A stretch of DNA of 38,011 nt from an uncultured Desulfuromonadales bacterium (GTDB taxonomy: Bacteria > Desulfobacterota > Desulfuromonadia > Desulfuromonadales > Trichloromonadaceae). Made by a program: the position numbers and the translations under genes. Positions 25,037-32,840 of this stretch are shown one piece after another. The stretch covers positions 1-38,011 of the forward strand of contig CALZIZ010000053.1 in assembly GCA_945787465.1 (NCBI GenBank). Direction: 5' to 3'. How positions within the stretch are numbered: position 1 is the stretch's first letter; each line of letters begins with the position of its first letter. Under the pieces are notes generated by a model. That model made no database searches. It had not been told where the DNA came from and saw only the letters and a list, made by a program, of their open reading frames with translations.

Positions 25037-25056
25037 TTTGTAACATTGGCTACAAA
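25037..25056. promoter_or_regulatory. Crp/Fnr-type operator upstream of the flavoprotein gene
   Basis: TTTGTAACATTGGCTACAAA is an inverted repeat (TTTGTA-N8-TACAAA; 7 of 8 bp match if the next base pair is counted). A TTGACA lies just upstream at 25022-25027. Size and symmetry suit a Crp/Fnr dimer, and a gene for such a protein ends 34 bp before it. Confidence 0.6.
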
Positions 25057-25132
25057 ACTTAATTCCTGATTCGTGTACAAACACCGGAAACGTTCGGGGC
25101 AGCCCGGCAATTTTAGAGATGGAGGATCAAAC

Positions 25133-25765
25133 ATGAAGGTAATCGGTATTTCGGGCAGCCCGGTCAAAAACTCAAATACTGACCGAATTGTCCAGGCCGT
25201 TCTGGACAGTACAGGTTTTGAAACTGAGTTCATCAAACTGTCTAGGCGCAGAGTTCAACCCTGCATCGCCTGTATGGCCTGTGTCAAAGACAATGTCTGT
25301 AAGGTGAAAGACGACTTCCCGGAGATCGCGGAAAAAGTGAAGCAGGCAGGAGCGATCGTGGTTGGCGGTTATCCCCCCTACGGAACCATCGATGGTTTCA
25401 CCAAGGCTTTTCTTGAGAGGCTCTTTTCGCTTCGCCATCGAGACGGGCACAACAGGGGGAAGTTAGCAGTGACGATCGTAACCGGTATCGGTCGTGGCGT
25501 TCCCGGTTTGGACCAGGGCAGTGAGCAGCTCGGCCTGGCGCTGTCGATGGAGGGGATGGAAGTGCTCGGTCAACTTAAAGTCACTGGTACTACTGAATGT
25601 TTGATTTGTGGGTATGGCCAGAGCTGTCCGATGAGTTCTTTGCCCTGGGTCTTTGGTGAAGATACTGAAGTCACTCCGGATAAGTTCTGCAAGGTCGAAG
25701 ACCAGGTTGAGACCTGGCAGCAGGCCCTGAAACTCGGCAAGGAAATCGGTGAAAGGTTGAAATGA
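25133..25765 (+). CDS. Iron-sulfur flavoprotein (NADPH-dependent FMN reductase family)
   Basis: The 210-aa product starts KVIGISGSPVKNSNTDRIV, the flavodoxin-like FMN-phosphate loop. It has a compact cysteine cluster C44-x2-C47-x2-C50-x5-C56 (CIACMACVKDNVC), as in iron-sulfur flavoproteins of anaerobes that bind a [4Fe-4S] cluster beside FMN. VVGGYPPYGTIDGFTKAFLER is the usual second flavin-contact block. Two further Cys occur in CLICGYGQSC. Isf-type proteins pass electrons from ferredoxin to O2, peroxide or other acceptors. GGAGG precedes the ATG at 25133. The Crp/Fnr-type dyad about 80 bp upstream suggests redox control. Confidence 0.88.
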   Translation: MKVIGISGSPVKNSNTDRIVQAVLDSTGFETEFIKLSRRRVQPCIACMACVKDNVCKVKDDFPEIAEKVKQAGAIVVGGYPPYGTIDGFTKAFLERLFSLRHRDGHNRGKLAVTIVTGIGRGVPGLDQGSEQLGLALSMEGMEVLGQLKVTGTTECLICGYGQSCPMSSLPWVFGEDTEVTPDKFCKVEDQVETWQQALKLGKEIGERLK

Positions 25766-25789
25766 GCCACACCCCTGGTCGGCGCCTTT

Positions 25790-25958
25790 CCTAGGAGGCT
25801 GTCGGGCTTACCATGAACCTACTGCGAAATCGGCTGATCGGTCCATATTCTCGACAATTTTCGACAAATAGCCTGCTATTCGCTCTCAAATTCTCGAAAA
25901 TCTGGTCTCGAACATCCAATTTCTCGTTACGGTCCGTTAAGTCCGACAACCTCCTAGG
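25790..25958. repeat. Inverted-end repeat, copy C (subfamily 2, 169 bp)
   Basis: The element starts CCTAGGAGGCTGTCGGGCTT and ends TCCGACAACCTCCTAGG. A central hairpin, ATAGC-CTG-CTAT, lies at about 25867-25879. The interior is nearly identical to the reverse complement of copy D (32841-33004). It also aligns with copy A in scattered blocks (CATATT, TTTTCG, GCTCTCAAA, AAAATCTG). Confidence 0.85.
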
Positions 25959-26008
25959 GGCCGACTAGGTACCAGTGCACTGTCAAAAAGAGACTCTCAG
26001 AGACATTT

Positions 26009-26290
26009 ATGAACAACAAGCTAGAGTGGGAAACCTGGCCAGATGCGTTCAGACTGTTTTTTCAGGGCGTAACCCTGCAAACCTGCATCCCGGTCGCCAT
26101 TGTGGTTGGCTTAATCCTTTCCACCATCAATCAGAGTGACGTTATTGTCAGTGGTGCTGCAACCTCATTGACATGGCTAAAAGTCGGGATGAACTTTGTC
26201 GTTCCCTTTTGTGTGTCTAGCTACGGATTTCTCAATGCACGTCGTGTAGAAGCACCAGTGCTAGAGCTAGAAGAAAAGCTGGAATCCTGA
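26009..26290 (+). CDS. NrtS-like small membrane protein (putative nitrate/nitrite transporter)
   Basis: The 93-aa product has two membrane helices: LQTCIPVAIVVGLILSTINQ and LKVGMNFVVPFCVSSYGFLN. The pattern (G-T-IN-GD in the first helix, K-N-VPF-VSSYG in the second) is that of NrtS, a small nitrate/nitrite transporter first described in marine cyanobacteria, which works with a homologous partner or as an oligomer. Only one copy is seen here. It follows repeat copy C by 50 bp, and no good ribosome binding site is visible, so expression is uncertain. The function is by family resemblance. Confidence 0.7.
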   Translation: MNNKLEWETWPDAFRLFFQGVTLQTCIPVAIVVGLILSTINQSDVIVSGAATSLTWLKVGMNFVVPFCVSSYGFLNARRVEAPVLELEEKLES

Positions 26291-26330
26291 CAGTCTATCT
26301 GCCCTTCCAATAGATAAATTATCTTGGTCT

Positions 26331-27431
26331 ATGATGATGAATAAACCTGGTAAGACAAAACAGGCTTTCACCGGCATTCCTACTGTACCGGTTGGAAGCG
26401 TCCCGCGCTCTCCTGAGCTACAGGATGCAATGGTCGCTTATGCACAAGGGGAAATGACGACTGAAGAGTTGGACATTCTGTTCGACAAAGCCGTCAGCGA
26501 TACGATAAAAGAATTTGAAGCGACAGGTTCTCCTGTGGTCTGCGATGGCGAACAGACAAAACCGAGCTTTGCCACTTATCCTCTGGATGGCTTGGATAGC
26601 CTTGCCGCAGACGGTATTATCATCCCCTTTGCAGACGGCCACACACGCCAGTTGCCCCGCCTAACCAAAGGGCCGTTCAGATATGCAAGGTATGCCGGTT
26701 CTTACCTGACTCGGACAAAGAAATTTATCACCCGGCCATTAAAGCAGGCGGTCATTTCTGCCTCGGCTATGAGTTTGCTATATCCGCCAGAACCACTCCC
26801 CGATTATTCCCGAAAGGAGTTTTTATCCGATCTAGTTCAGGAAGCGGTTGCCGACATTCGCAGTTGTTTTGATAATGACGCCTATCAGGTACAGATCGAT
26901 TTCACCGAAGGTCGGCTGGCCGTCAAACTCGATCCCTCAAGACAATTGCTGCAGCAGTTTATCGATCTGAACAATCAGGTTTTGTCCCATTTCTCAGTAG
27001 AGGAACGGCAGCGGATAGGGATTCACACCTGCCCCGGCGGTGATCAGGATTCAACCCATAGTGCCGACGTTGATTACGAGGAGCTTCTCCCCATGCTGCT
27101 GACTCTGCACGCGGGTAACTTCTATGTGCAGATGGCCAGTGAAAAGGATCCCGAGAAAGCTTTGCAGATCATTGCTGAAAACCTGCGTCCGAATCAGCGG
27201 ATCTATGTGGGAGTCATCGATGTCACAAGCGAAGAGATCGAATCGGCCGAAACCGTGCGTGATCGAGTTTTGCAGGCGGCGAAATATATTCCGCTAGCTC
27301 AACTCGGTACGACCGATGACTGTGGCTTTTCCCCGTTCAATGATGACGTTGTGACCAGCCGAACTAACGCTTTCGCAAAAATCAGGGCGCGCATTCAAGG
27401 ATCGCAGCTGGCGTACGAACAGCTGAAATGA
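26331..27431 (+). CDS. MetE-like cobalamin-independent methionine synthase C-terminal-domain protein
   Basis: The 366-aa product corresponds to the catalytic barrel of cobalamin-independent methionine synthase without the N-terminal half. Visible motifs are GSVPRSPELQ, VVCDGEQTKPSF (SDGEQ-like), QVQIDFTEGRLAVKLD, the zinc-ligand region GIHTCPGGDQDSTHSADVDY, and TTDDCGFSPFNDD with the second Cys ligand. Such short MetE proteins in anaerobes are thought to use methylcobamide proteins or other methyl donors rather than folate. It starts at a run of three ATGs with a weak ribosome binding site. A convergent folD gene lies downstream, so one-carbon metabolism is a shared theme. Confidence 0.85.
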   Translation: MMMNKPGKTKQAFTGIPTVPVGSVPRSPELQDAMVAYAQGEMTTEELDILFDKAVSDTIKEFEATGSPVVCDGEQTKPSFATYPLDGLDSLAADGIIIPFADGHTRQLPRLTKGPFRYARYAGSYLTRTKKFITRPLKQAVISASAMSLLYPPEPLPDYSRKEFLSDLVQEAVADIRSCFDNDAYQVQIDFTEGRLAVKLDPSRQLLQQFIDLNNQVLSHFSVEERQRIGIHTCPGGDQDSTHSADVDYEELLPMLLTLHAGNFYVQMASEKDPEKALQIIAENLRPNQRIYVGVIDVTSEEIESAETVRDRVLQAAKYIPLAQLGTTDDCGFSPFNDDVVTSRTNAFAKIRARIQGSQLAYEQLK

Positions 27432-27467
27432 ACAATCATCAGCTTCCACTCGTCAAGTGCAACAAAA

Positions 27468-27494
27468 ATCGCCTCAACATTCAGGCGTTTTTTT
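27468..27494. terminator. Terminator between MetE-like gene and folD
   Basis: CGCCT (27470-27474) pairs with AGGCG (27483-27487), followed by seven Ts on the plus strand; the minus strand has ATTTTTG. It serves the convergent genes on both sides. Confidence 0.75.
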
Positions 27495-27524
27495 GTCGCA
27501 GGTTTTTAGAGACTTCTTTCTTGA

Positions 27525-28421
27525 TCAGGCGGTCATCGATTTGGCGTGGTAGGTGCGGTAGAGGCGCAGGGTGTTGCGCATACACATTGCCACGGTGGCC
27601 GGTCCGACCCGGGGAATGAACAGTTCGGCGGCTTCTTCCGCCTCGGGGGTGAAGTTCTTGATGGTGGCAAAGTTGAGGCAGATGGTGTGTGGGGAAAGCT
27701 CTTCGGCCTCGATCTTGGGGAAGGCCTTGGAAGGAACCCCGGTGATCACCATATCTGACTCTTTGAGGGCGTCGCCCCGGGAGATGGAAATCTCTCTGAC
27801 CTGTCCGTCCTCGTAGAGAAGGGGGCCGAACTCGTCGAAGGAGTAGACCCTTGCGCCGTCATTCGACATCATGACCGCCAGAGGGCGGCCGACCACTTCG
27901 CTACGGTTGAAGATAGTCACCGTCTTATGCTCCGCCGGCCGAGTGCCGCTGCCGCCGTAGGCCCCGTTGGCCTCAAGAACTTTCAGCGTCGCCAGGGCGG
28001 TGCAGGGGACCACTGCCTTGCCGGCGGTTTCGGTCCCATCGATGATCCGCTCGTTCTCGTAGAGTTTGCGGATCCAGAAGGAGTGCAGCCCCTCGATGTC
28101 CTTGCGGTAGTCGACCACGTCCTTCAGGTAGCGGTCCTGCTCGTTGCCGAAGATCGGGTAATAGACCATGATGCCGTGTACGGAAGGGTCCTCGTTGGCC
28201 TCGCCGATCGCCTGCTCCAGCTCGAGCCGGCCGCTGGTGCGCAGTTCGTAGGCGATCCCCAGCTCTTCACAGGCACTCTTGGTGTATTCGGCGTAGGTGA
28301 GGGAGGGACCGTAGTCCCCGGCGAGAAAGCCGACGACCTTGAGTTGGGTGCCTAGGGCCCGGATTTCCTGCCTGATCTCCGCACGATAGCGTTCAGCGAC
28401 GACTCTGGGTAGTACCAGCAT
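27525..28421 (-). CDS. Methylenetetrahydrofolate dehydrogenase, FolD-like (NAD-type)
   Basis: The 298-aa product has the FolD two-domain layout. The N-terminal part has GPSLTYAEYTKSACEELGI with the catalytic Lys, and VHGIMVYYPIFGNEQD. The NAD(P) domain has VTIFNRSEVVGRPLAVMMSN, a SRSxxVGxP-like block. The details (FNRSEVVGRP, the YYPIF segment) resemble the yeast MTD1-type NAD-dependent dehydrogenase more than standard FolD. It oxidises methylene-THF to methenyl-THF in the cytoplasm. The start at 28421 has AGAGGT upstream; a longer frame to 28496 adds 25 residues with no support. Confidence 0.88.
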   Translation of the reverse strand: MLVLPRVVAERYRAEIRQEIRALGTQLKVVGFLAGDYGPSLTYAEYTKSACEELGIAYELRTSGRLELEQAIGEANEDPSVHGIMVYYPIFGNEQDRYLKDVVDYRKDIEGLHSFWIRKLYENERIIDGTETAGKAVVPCTALATLKVLEANGAYGGSGTRPAEHKTVTIFNRSEVVGRPLAVMMSNDGARVYSFDEFGPLLYEDGQVREISISRGDALKESDMVITGVPSKAFPKIEAEELSPHTICLNFATIKNFTPEAEEAAELFIPRVGPATVAMCMRNTLRLYRTYHAKSMTA

Positions 28422-28778
28422 GGGCAAACCTCTTTTTCTGATAGATGTACAGGGGCCAGTTATAGTTAATAACGCTGCCTTTAAGCAGTAAGACAAACCA
28501 ATTTATGCTTACATTCTGTTTTGCTTTTAAATCGACGTACCGACGAAGTAAAAACAGGAGCTTTTCAGGGCGCGACTAACCGGCTCTAAATGATTCGAAA
28601 TAGCTCAATAAAACAGAAGCTTGGGAGGCTAGCACAGGTTTTTGGGCTGGGCAACCATGTATACGCCTCCTAGAAAAAATAACCGGTCAGATCCGCATAA
28701 AGGGACCTCCTCGGTTGCTCAAAAATCAGCATTTTGCTTTTGAAATGAGTTACCGAACCGTTTGTCCCCTTTTCATAA
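28422..28778. other. Intergenic region upstream of folD
   Basis: I see no gene here. One weak structure stands out: TTGGGAGGCT at 28621-28630 and GCCTCCTAG at 28665-28673 face each other as inverted ends about 50 bp apart, resembling the ends of the repeat family with the interior lost. No cobalamin riboswitch motif is visible. Confidence 0.4.
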
Positions 28779-28964
28779 GTCATATTTTCTGAAATCTCTC
28801 CAATCCCAGGATTCAACGAAATTCTTCTTCCTGAATCATCAGGCGCCGGCCGCGCTGCTGCATACGACCAATTGGTTGAAGATCAGATTAATGACATTAA
28901 GGCGAAGGTTGGCGAAGGCGACATCAACCAGTTACTAGCGGGTGGTGATACCTGGACGGTATAA
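28779..28964 (+). pseudogene. C-terminal gene remnant, weakly Ldh2-like
   Basis: A 61-codon frame with no start codon runs to a TAA at 28962-28964. It contains SPIPGFNEILLPESSGAGRA and QINDIKAKVGEGDINQLL. The first block recalls the C-terminal PGFDEVLVPGE segment of malate/L-lactate dehydrogenase family 2; the end is unlike it. The codon pattern looks coding, so I read it as the tail of a lost gene of uncertain family. Confidence 0.4.
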
Positions 28965-29014
28965 TAAGTCAAGATCGATGTTATGAATCCTGTAATTATC
29001 CAACGCAGACTGTG

Positions 29015-29041
29015 TTAAAGGCCCGTTTTACAGGCCTTTAA
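29015..29041 (+). terminator. Hairpin before cobO
   Basis: TTAAAGGCC and GGCCTTTAA form a perfect 9-bp stem with a 9-nt loop. There is no T-run. It probably ended the gene whose remnant lies upstream. Confidence 0.45.
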
Positions 29042-29072
29042 CCCCAGAATAAAAGAGATATTTGAATTGACC

Positions 29073-29696
29073 ATGACGAAATCAGACGACAATAACGGCC
29101 AAAAGTCCGCCAAGCACAATGCCACGATGCAAAAACGCAAGGAAAAAATCGACGCCAATATCAAGCGCACCGATGAAGAACGCGGTGTGGCCATTTTGCT
29201 GACCGGCAATGGCAAAGGAAAGTCCAGCTCTGCCTTCGGGATGGCGATCCGCAGCCTTGGCTACGGTTATAAAGTCGGAATCGTTCAGTTTATCAAAGGC
29301 AAGCAGCTTTCCGGCGAGGAACTATTTATCCGCGAAAAACATCCGGAAGTTTACTTCCACCAGATGGCGACAGGATTCACCTGGGACACTCAGGATCGTG
29401 ACAGCGATATCGCCGCCGCCGAAGCCACCTGGGCGCATGCGGAAAAGCTATTGCAGGATGACAGCTATCACCTGGTGATTCTCGATGAGCTTACCTATAT
29501 GCTCTCTTACAAATATCTGGATGAAGAGAGGGTGCTGAGCGCTTTGCGTAATCGCCCTGCAGAGCAAAGCGTTGTTGTGACCGGCCGTGGTGGAGGCTCG
29601 GCTCTTCGCGACCTGGTCGATACGGTTTCTGAAATTCAAGATATCAAACATGCATTCCGGGCCGGAGTGAAAGCCCGCAAGGGAGTGGATTATTGA
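29073..29696 (+). CDS. cobO: Cob(I)yrinic acid a,c-diamide adenosyltransferase
   Basis: The 207-aa product has the CobO/BtuR/CobA P-loop GNGKGKSSSAFGMAIRSLGY at residues 45 onward. It also has VGIVQFIKGKQLSGEE, LVILDELTYML (Walker B) and VVVTGRGG near the end. It transfers the adenosyl group of ATP to the cobalt of corrinoids, making adenosylcobamides. The ATG at 29073 is preferred to a TTG two codons upstream. There are no other cobalamin genes nearby, but a MetE-like gene, folD and a metH remnant are within 3 kb. Confidence 0.92.
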   Translation: MTKSDDNNGQKSAKHNATMQKRKEKIDANIKRTDEERGVAILLTGNGKGKSSSAFGMAIRSLGYGYKVGIVQFIKGKQLSGEELFIREKHPEVYFHQMATGFTWDTQDRDSDIAAAEATWAHAEKLLQDDSYHLVILDELTYMLSYKYLDEERVLSALRNRPAEQSVVVTGRGGGSALRDLVDTVSEIQDIKHAFRAGVKARKGVDY

Positions 29697-29780
29697 TCCG
29701 CAACCAGTTGACTCTCATCAATTTGAGTTTCAAATGTCCGGACAGGCTCTCATCATGGGAATCCCCCTGAACCTTTGGTA

Positions 29781-29821
29781 TTGACATAGAAACTCAAATC
29801 ATTCATACGTGTATATACACG
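29781..29821 (+). promoter_or_regulatory. marR promoter and operator
   Basis: TTGACA (29781-29786) is followed 17 bp later by CATACG, which overlaps the perfect palindrome CGTGTATATACACG (29808-29821). The palindrome ends 20 bp before the marR start and recurs almost exactly at 30320-30333, so it is the likely MarR site. Confidence 0.7.
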
Positions 29822-29841
29822 ATAACTAATGGGGCAAGAGT

Positions 29842-30303
29842 ATGGATGAACTGAAAACCGAAAATCTACCAACCTTTTGTGTCTGCATGGCAATGCGTAA
29901 GGCCTCCCGCACGATCAGCAAACTCTATGATGAAGCATTGCTGCCAAGCGGTCTGAAAGTGACACAGTTTTCAATTTTGATGAGCATAAGAACTCATGGC
30001 CCTGTCAATGTGAGCACCTTGGCAAAATTACAGAGCCTGGACAGAACGACTCTCGTCAGAACTCTTAAGCCTCTCGAAACTGCTTTGATGATAGAAAGTA
30101 TTCCGTCCAATGATCCACGTGAAAGGCAAATGCGTATTACCGATCACGGCCTTCAGACGATAAAGCTTGCGTTGCCTCGGTGGAAAAAAATCCAGCAAAA
30201 AGTGGCCCAAAAATTCAGTGCGGAACAGATGAAGATGTTTAAGAATTTTTCTAACAGCCTGGTTGAGATCTTCGAAAGCGAAGAGGAAAAGATCAAGGTT
30301 TAA
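29842..30303 (+). CDS. MarR-family transcriptional regulator
   Basis: The 153-aa product fits the MarR winged helix: LKVTQFSILMSIRTHGPVNV, the recognition helix LAKLQSLDRTTLVRTLKPLE, and the wing SNDPRERQMRITDHGLQ. Two N-terminal Cys (FCVCMAMRKASR) near the dimer region could be redox- or electrophile-reactive, as in several MarR sensors; this is inference. Operator palindromes in front of this gene and in front of the tautomerase gene suggest it controls both. Confidence 0.9.
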   Translation: MDELKTENLPTFCVCMAMRKASRTISKLYDEALLPSGLKVTQFSILMSIRTHGPVNVSTLAKLQSLDRTTLVRTLKPLETALMIESIPSNDPRERQMRITDHGLQTIKLALPRWKKIQQKVAQKFSAEQMKMFKNFSNSLVEIFESEEEKIKV

Positions 30304-30319
30304 TTTTTTTCCGATCATG

Positions 30320-30333
30320 CGTGTACATACACG
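30320..30333. promoter_or_regulatory. Second MarR operator
   Basis: CGTGTACATACACG differs from the site in front of marR at one central base. It lies 112 bp upstream of the tautomerase start and 17 bp after the marR stop. Confidence 0.65.
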
Positions 30334-30444
30334 TAAGGACATAAACACCTCTTTTTTGCTTCACCATAAATGCCATCACAGGAAGAGCTGAAAACTAAGC
30401 CCTCTATCACTATGGGGGTATCAAAAAACGAAAGAGGAGGAGTT

Positions 30445-30843
30445 ATGCCGCATTTACAGTTTGAAATCAATCGCAGCCTGAAAGATGAAGAAAAGATATC
30501 TTTTTCTGAAGAGACCCGACAACTCTTTTCCAAAACCATGGACACAGGGACCGATCATATCTGCATCTCAATTCGCGAATACAGTACACACAATCTGTCA
30601 ATAGGACGAGTCAAAGATCCGGAAAAAGGTGTCGCTGTGGTCAATGCCGATATACGCCAGGGTCGAACCATGGAGCAGCGCAGAGAGCTGACCCTTGGGT
30701 TTATGGATCTGATGCATAGGCACTGGGGAGTTCAGAAAGAACAGATGTATGTAACCTTGACCGAACACAAGGGGGAAGATTTCCATTTGCTGGAAAGATA
30801 TCTAGCGAGTTGGGAAGAAGGGGAAGATCCGCTGGCGGATTAG
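30445..30843 (+). CDS. Tautomerase-superfamily protein
   Basis: The 132-aa product starts Met-Pro (MPHLQFEINRSL), so Pro becomes the N-terminal catalytic base after Met removal. The strand and helix pattern, including TDHICISIREYSTHNLSIGR and a C-terminal half with ELTLGFMDLMHRHWGV, fits the long-chain tautomerase groups (CHMI, malonate semialdehyde decarboxylase-like or 4-oxalocrotonate-like). The substrate is unknown. AGGAGG precedes the ATG. A MarR-type operator lies upstream, so it is likely induced by an aromatic or electrophilic compound. Confidence 0.8.
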   Translation: MPHLQFEINRSLKDEEKISFSEETRQLFSKTMDTGTDHICISIREYSTHNLSIGRVKDPEKGVAVVNADIRQGRTMEQRRELTLGFMDLMHRHWGVQKEQMYVTLTEHKGEDFHLLERYLASWEEGEDPLAD

Positions 30844-30937
30844 TTCTCTTTGTAGAAGCCTACCTCTGCTTAGCCGTTGTGCGTAAAAAACGTCAGAGGG
30901 GAAGGTTCGAATAAAAACAATACTTTGGGAGGAAAGT

Positions 30938-31231
30938 ATGCCGAAGGCCTATCTAGTGGGCTGCTATCGCGAGATAAAAAATCCGCAAGCTTTAGCCGCA
31001 TATGCGAAGCTTGCTGGACCGGCGGTCGAGGCAAATGGTGGGCGGATTCTTGCCCGCGGCGGACGCGTTCATTCATTAGAGGGCGGAATTGAAGAACGTA
31101 CGATTGTCGTTGAGTTCGATAGTTTTGAGGCGGCACTCGCCTTTTGCAACAGCGATGCCTACCAACTAGCCCTTGAAGCCCTCGGCGATGGGGTCGTGAG
31201 GGATCTGCGCATAGTGGAGGGCATCGAGTAA
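30938..31231 (+). CDS. DUF1330-family protein
   Basis: The 97-aa product has the DUF1330 dimeric alpha-beta barrel pattern: AYLVGCYREIKNPQALAAYA, GGRILARGGRVHSLEG, IVVEFDSFEAALAFCNSDAY. GGGAGG lies before the ATG. The biochemical role of the family is unknown; it is related in fold to ABM monooxygenases. It follows the tautomerase by about 95 bp and may belong to the same MarR-controlled unit. Confidence 0.88.
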   Translation: MPKAYLVGCYREIKNPQALAAYAKLAGPAVEANGGRILARGGRVHSLEGGIEERTIVVEFDSFEAALAFCNSDAYQLALEALGDGVVRDLRIVEGIE

Positions 31232-31307
31232 GATTCGACGCCGAGATCATCTCTAAGTGGGCCAGATGCTTTAGTTTGCATGGCCCCCTTTCTATGTTGT
31301 GAAACGC

Positions 31308-31338
31308 GGGGGACGCGGGCGCTAACGCCCCGTCCCCC
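31308..31338. terminator. GC-rich hairpin between convergent genes
   Basis: GGGGGACG pairs with CGTCCCCC, and inside it GGGCG pairs with CGCCC around CTAA. There is no clear T-run. Its place between two convergent stops suggests a role for both. Confidence 0.5.
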
Positions 31339-31345
31339 GACTTGA

Positions 31346-31582
31346 CTAAAGGGCGCGGGAGACAATGGTGTCCGCAACCGACTCTGCCCTTTCGAACGGG
31401 AAATCGGAGGCATTAAGCACTCCCCCCGCATCACCGGCGCGAAGCTTGACCTCCCCGCACTTGCAGGTGGTGTCAGCGCCGTTCGGGAAGGCATTGAGAA
31501 GCTCCTCCGCAGAAGCGATGGGAAACCTGGCCCCAGCCAGGGCGCCTGTGATCTGGTTCTTGATTTCAACTTTAACGTTCAT
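31346..31582 (-). CDS. MTH865-like family protein
   Basis: The 78-aa product matches the MTH865-like family: ITGALAGARFPIASAEELLN, AFPNGADTTCKCGEVKLRAG and LNASDFPFERAESVADTI. The fold is a small helical, EF-hand-like bundle known from a methanogen structure; no function is established. Two Cys in TTCKCGE are of interest because archaeal relatives usually have one. GGAAAG precedes the ATG. It is convergent with the DUF1330 gene. Confidence 0.85.
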   Translation of the reverse strand: MNVKVEIKNQITGALAGARFPIASAEELLNAFPNGADTTCKCGEVKLRAGDAGGVLNASDFPFERAESVADTIVSRAL

Positions 31583-31780
31583 CGTGCTTTCCTTTCAGTT
31601 TGGAGCGGCTGCAAAAAGGTGTGTGACCCGTCCGGGCTGATCCTGACGGAACGCGCAGTGCTCAGGTTATGGATGTAGCCTACCGCGCCCCCCTTCAGCC
31701 TTCTGTAGTACCTGCTACCAACCTGAAAAATTCTGCGAATTTTTATCCTTCCCGGTTTTCTAGATTGATTGCGTACTTGA

Positions 31781-32482
31781 CAAGCTGCGCTGTTTCGCGG
31801 CCGGTGGGGGTATCGGCGGGGCAAAATGTCACAGCAGGACTACGACGAATTGAACGCAAATACCGTGCGGCCGCTTTATCAGCAGCTAAAGGATAAAACG
31901 CTGCCCCAGGGGTGGTTACAACCAATGGTTGTTTATTGTTATTTCGATTGTGTCAGTGACGGGGACCGACTGCTTGCCGAAGGTGACACAGGGCAGAAGG
32001 TTTTCAGCTTTCCGCGGCAATCATCTGCTCCGGGGCTTTGCATCGCTGATTATTATCCCACCGCAGCAGAAGGGGGAGATAAAGTCGGGTTCTTTGTCGT
32101 CAGCATCGGTGACCGTTTGGCCGAAAGGACAAAGGAACTCTATGCCGCAGACCGTTATCACGATTACCTGACGTTGCACGGACTGGGAGTGGAACTGGCT
32201 GAAGCGCTGGCCGAATACTGGCATGAACTGATGCGTATCGAAATGGGCATCGAGCAGCAAGCAGGAGATCCTGCGGCCTATGTCGCGCAGGGTTATCAGG
32301 GCTCACGGTACGCTTTCGGCTATCCCGCCTGTCCGGACCTTGGTGCCCAACGTCTTATATTTGACCTGCTGAAACCTGAGGAGATCGGTGTCGGATTGAC
32401 CGAGTCCTGTGAGATGGTGCCGGAAATGACGACTTCGGCAATTGTTGCCTATCATCCACAGGCGAAATATTTCTCGATTTAA
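31781..32482 (+). pseudogene. C-terminal (AdoMet activation) domain of B12-dependent methionine synthase MetH
   Basis: The frame gives QAALFRGRWGYRRGKMSQQD, LQPMVVYCYFDCVSDGDRLL, YHDYLTLHGLGVELAEALAE, the AdoMet-binding motif RYAFGYPACPDL, and LTESCEMVPEMTTSAIVAYH to the stop. This is the MetH reactivation domain, which remethylates oxidised cobalamin with AdoMet. The ATG at 31826 lies inside the conserved block (after WGYRRGK) and lacks a good ribosome binding site, so it is not a natural start. Removing one A at about 31780 joins it to RFSRLIAYL upstream, a plausible continuation. The homocysteine, folate and B12 domains are absent. Standalone activation proteins exist, but those start before this block. 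Confidence 0.8.
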
Positions 32483-32485
32483 GGA

Positions 32486-32776
32486 CTGACTACAAAAGCG
32501 AGCGGATGGCATGTTCTGGCGGCCACCATGAGGTTGATGGTCGATGCACGACCTTTTGGTGCCACACCGTTGATAGGCGCTGAAATCACCAATATCCAGT
32601 TCCGTGGTTCGGTCCTGCCCGAAACCAACATCAGGGTTCGCGCGACAGTTGAAGGGTTGAGCGCCGCGAAAAACCCCAAATATGTTTATGCCAACCTCCT
32701 GCTGGAAACTCTGAATGCCGACACCGAAGAGGCCCTGGTATCCCAGAAGTGGAAAATTCTTGTTTCTCGCGGTTGA
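32486..32776 (+). pseudogene. C-terminal fragment of a MaoC-like hot-dog hydratase
   Basis: The frame starts without a start codon: TKASGWHVLAATMRLMVDAR, then PLIGAEITNIQFRGSVLPET and a long strand region to a TGA. This resembles the second half of MaoC-like acyl dehydratases (HA-GSGWHVAALTMRL, then TPLIGAG). The N-terminal part, including the catalytic Asp/His region, is missing. ATGs at 32528 and later are internal. It follows directly on the metH remnant, so the two are joined ends of different genes. Confidence 0.65.
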
Positions 32777-32840
32777 GCAATTGACAGATTGGCAGGGGGG
32801 GCGTCGGCAGATTCCGGCGGGGGGGGCCAGGCAACTGATC

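Noticed and set aside
28500-29072. Cobalamin riboswitch upstream of cobO
   Set aside because: I looked for the B12 box and conserved core and did not find them; only a gene remnant and a hairpin are present.
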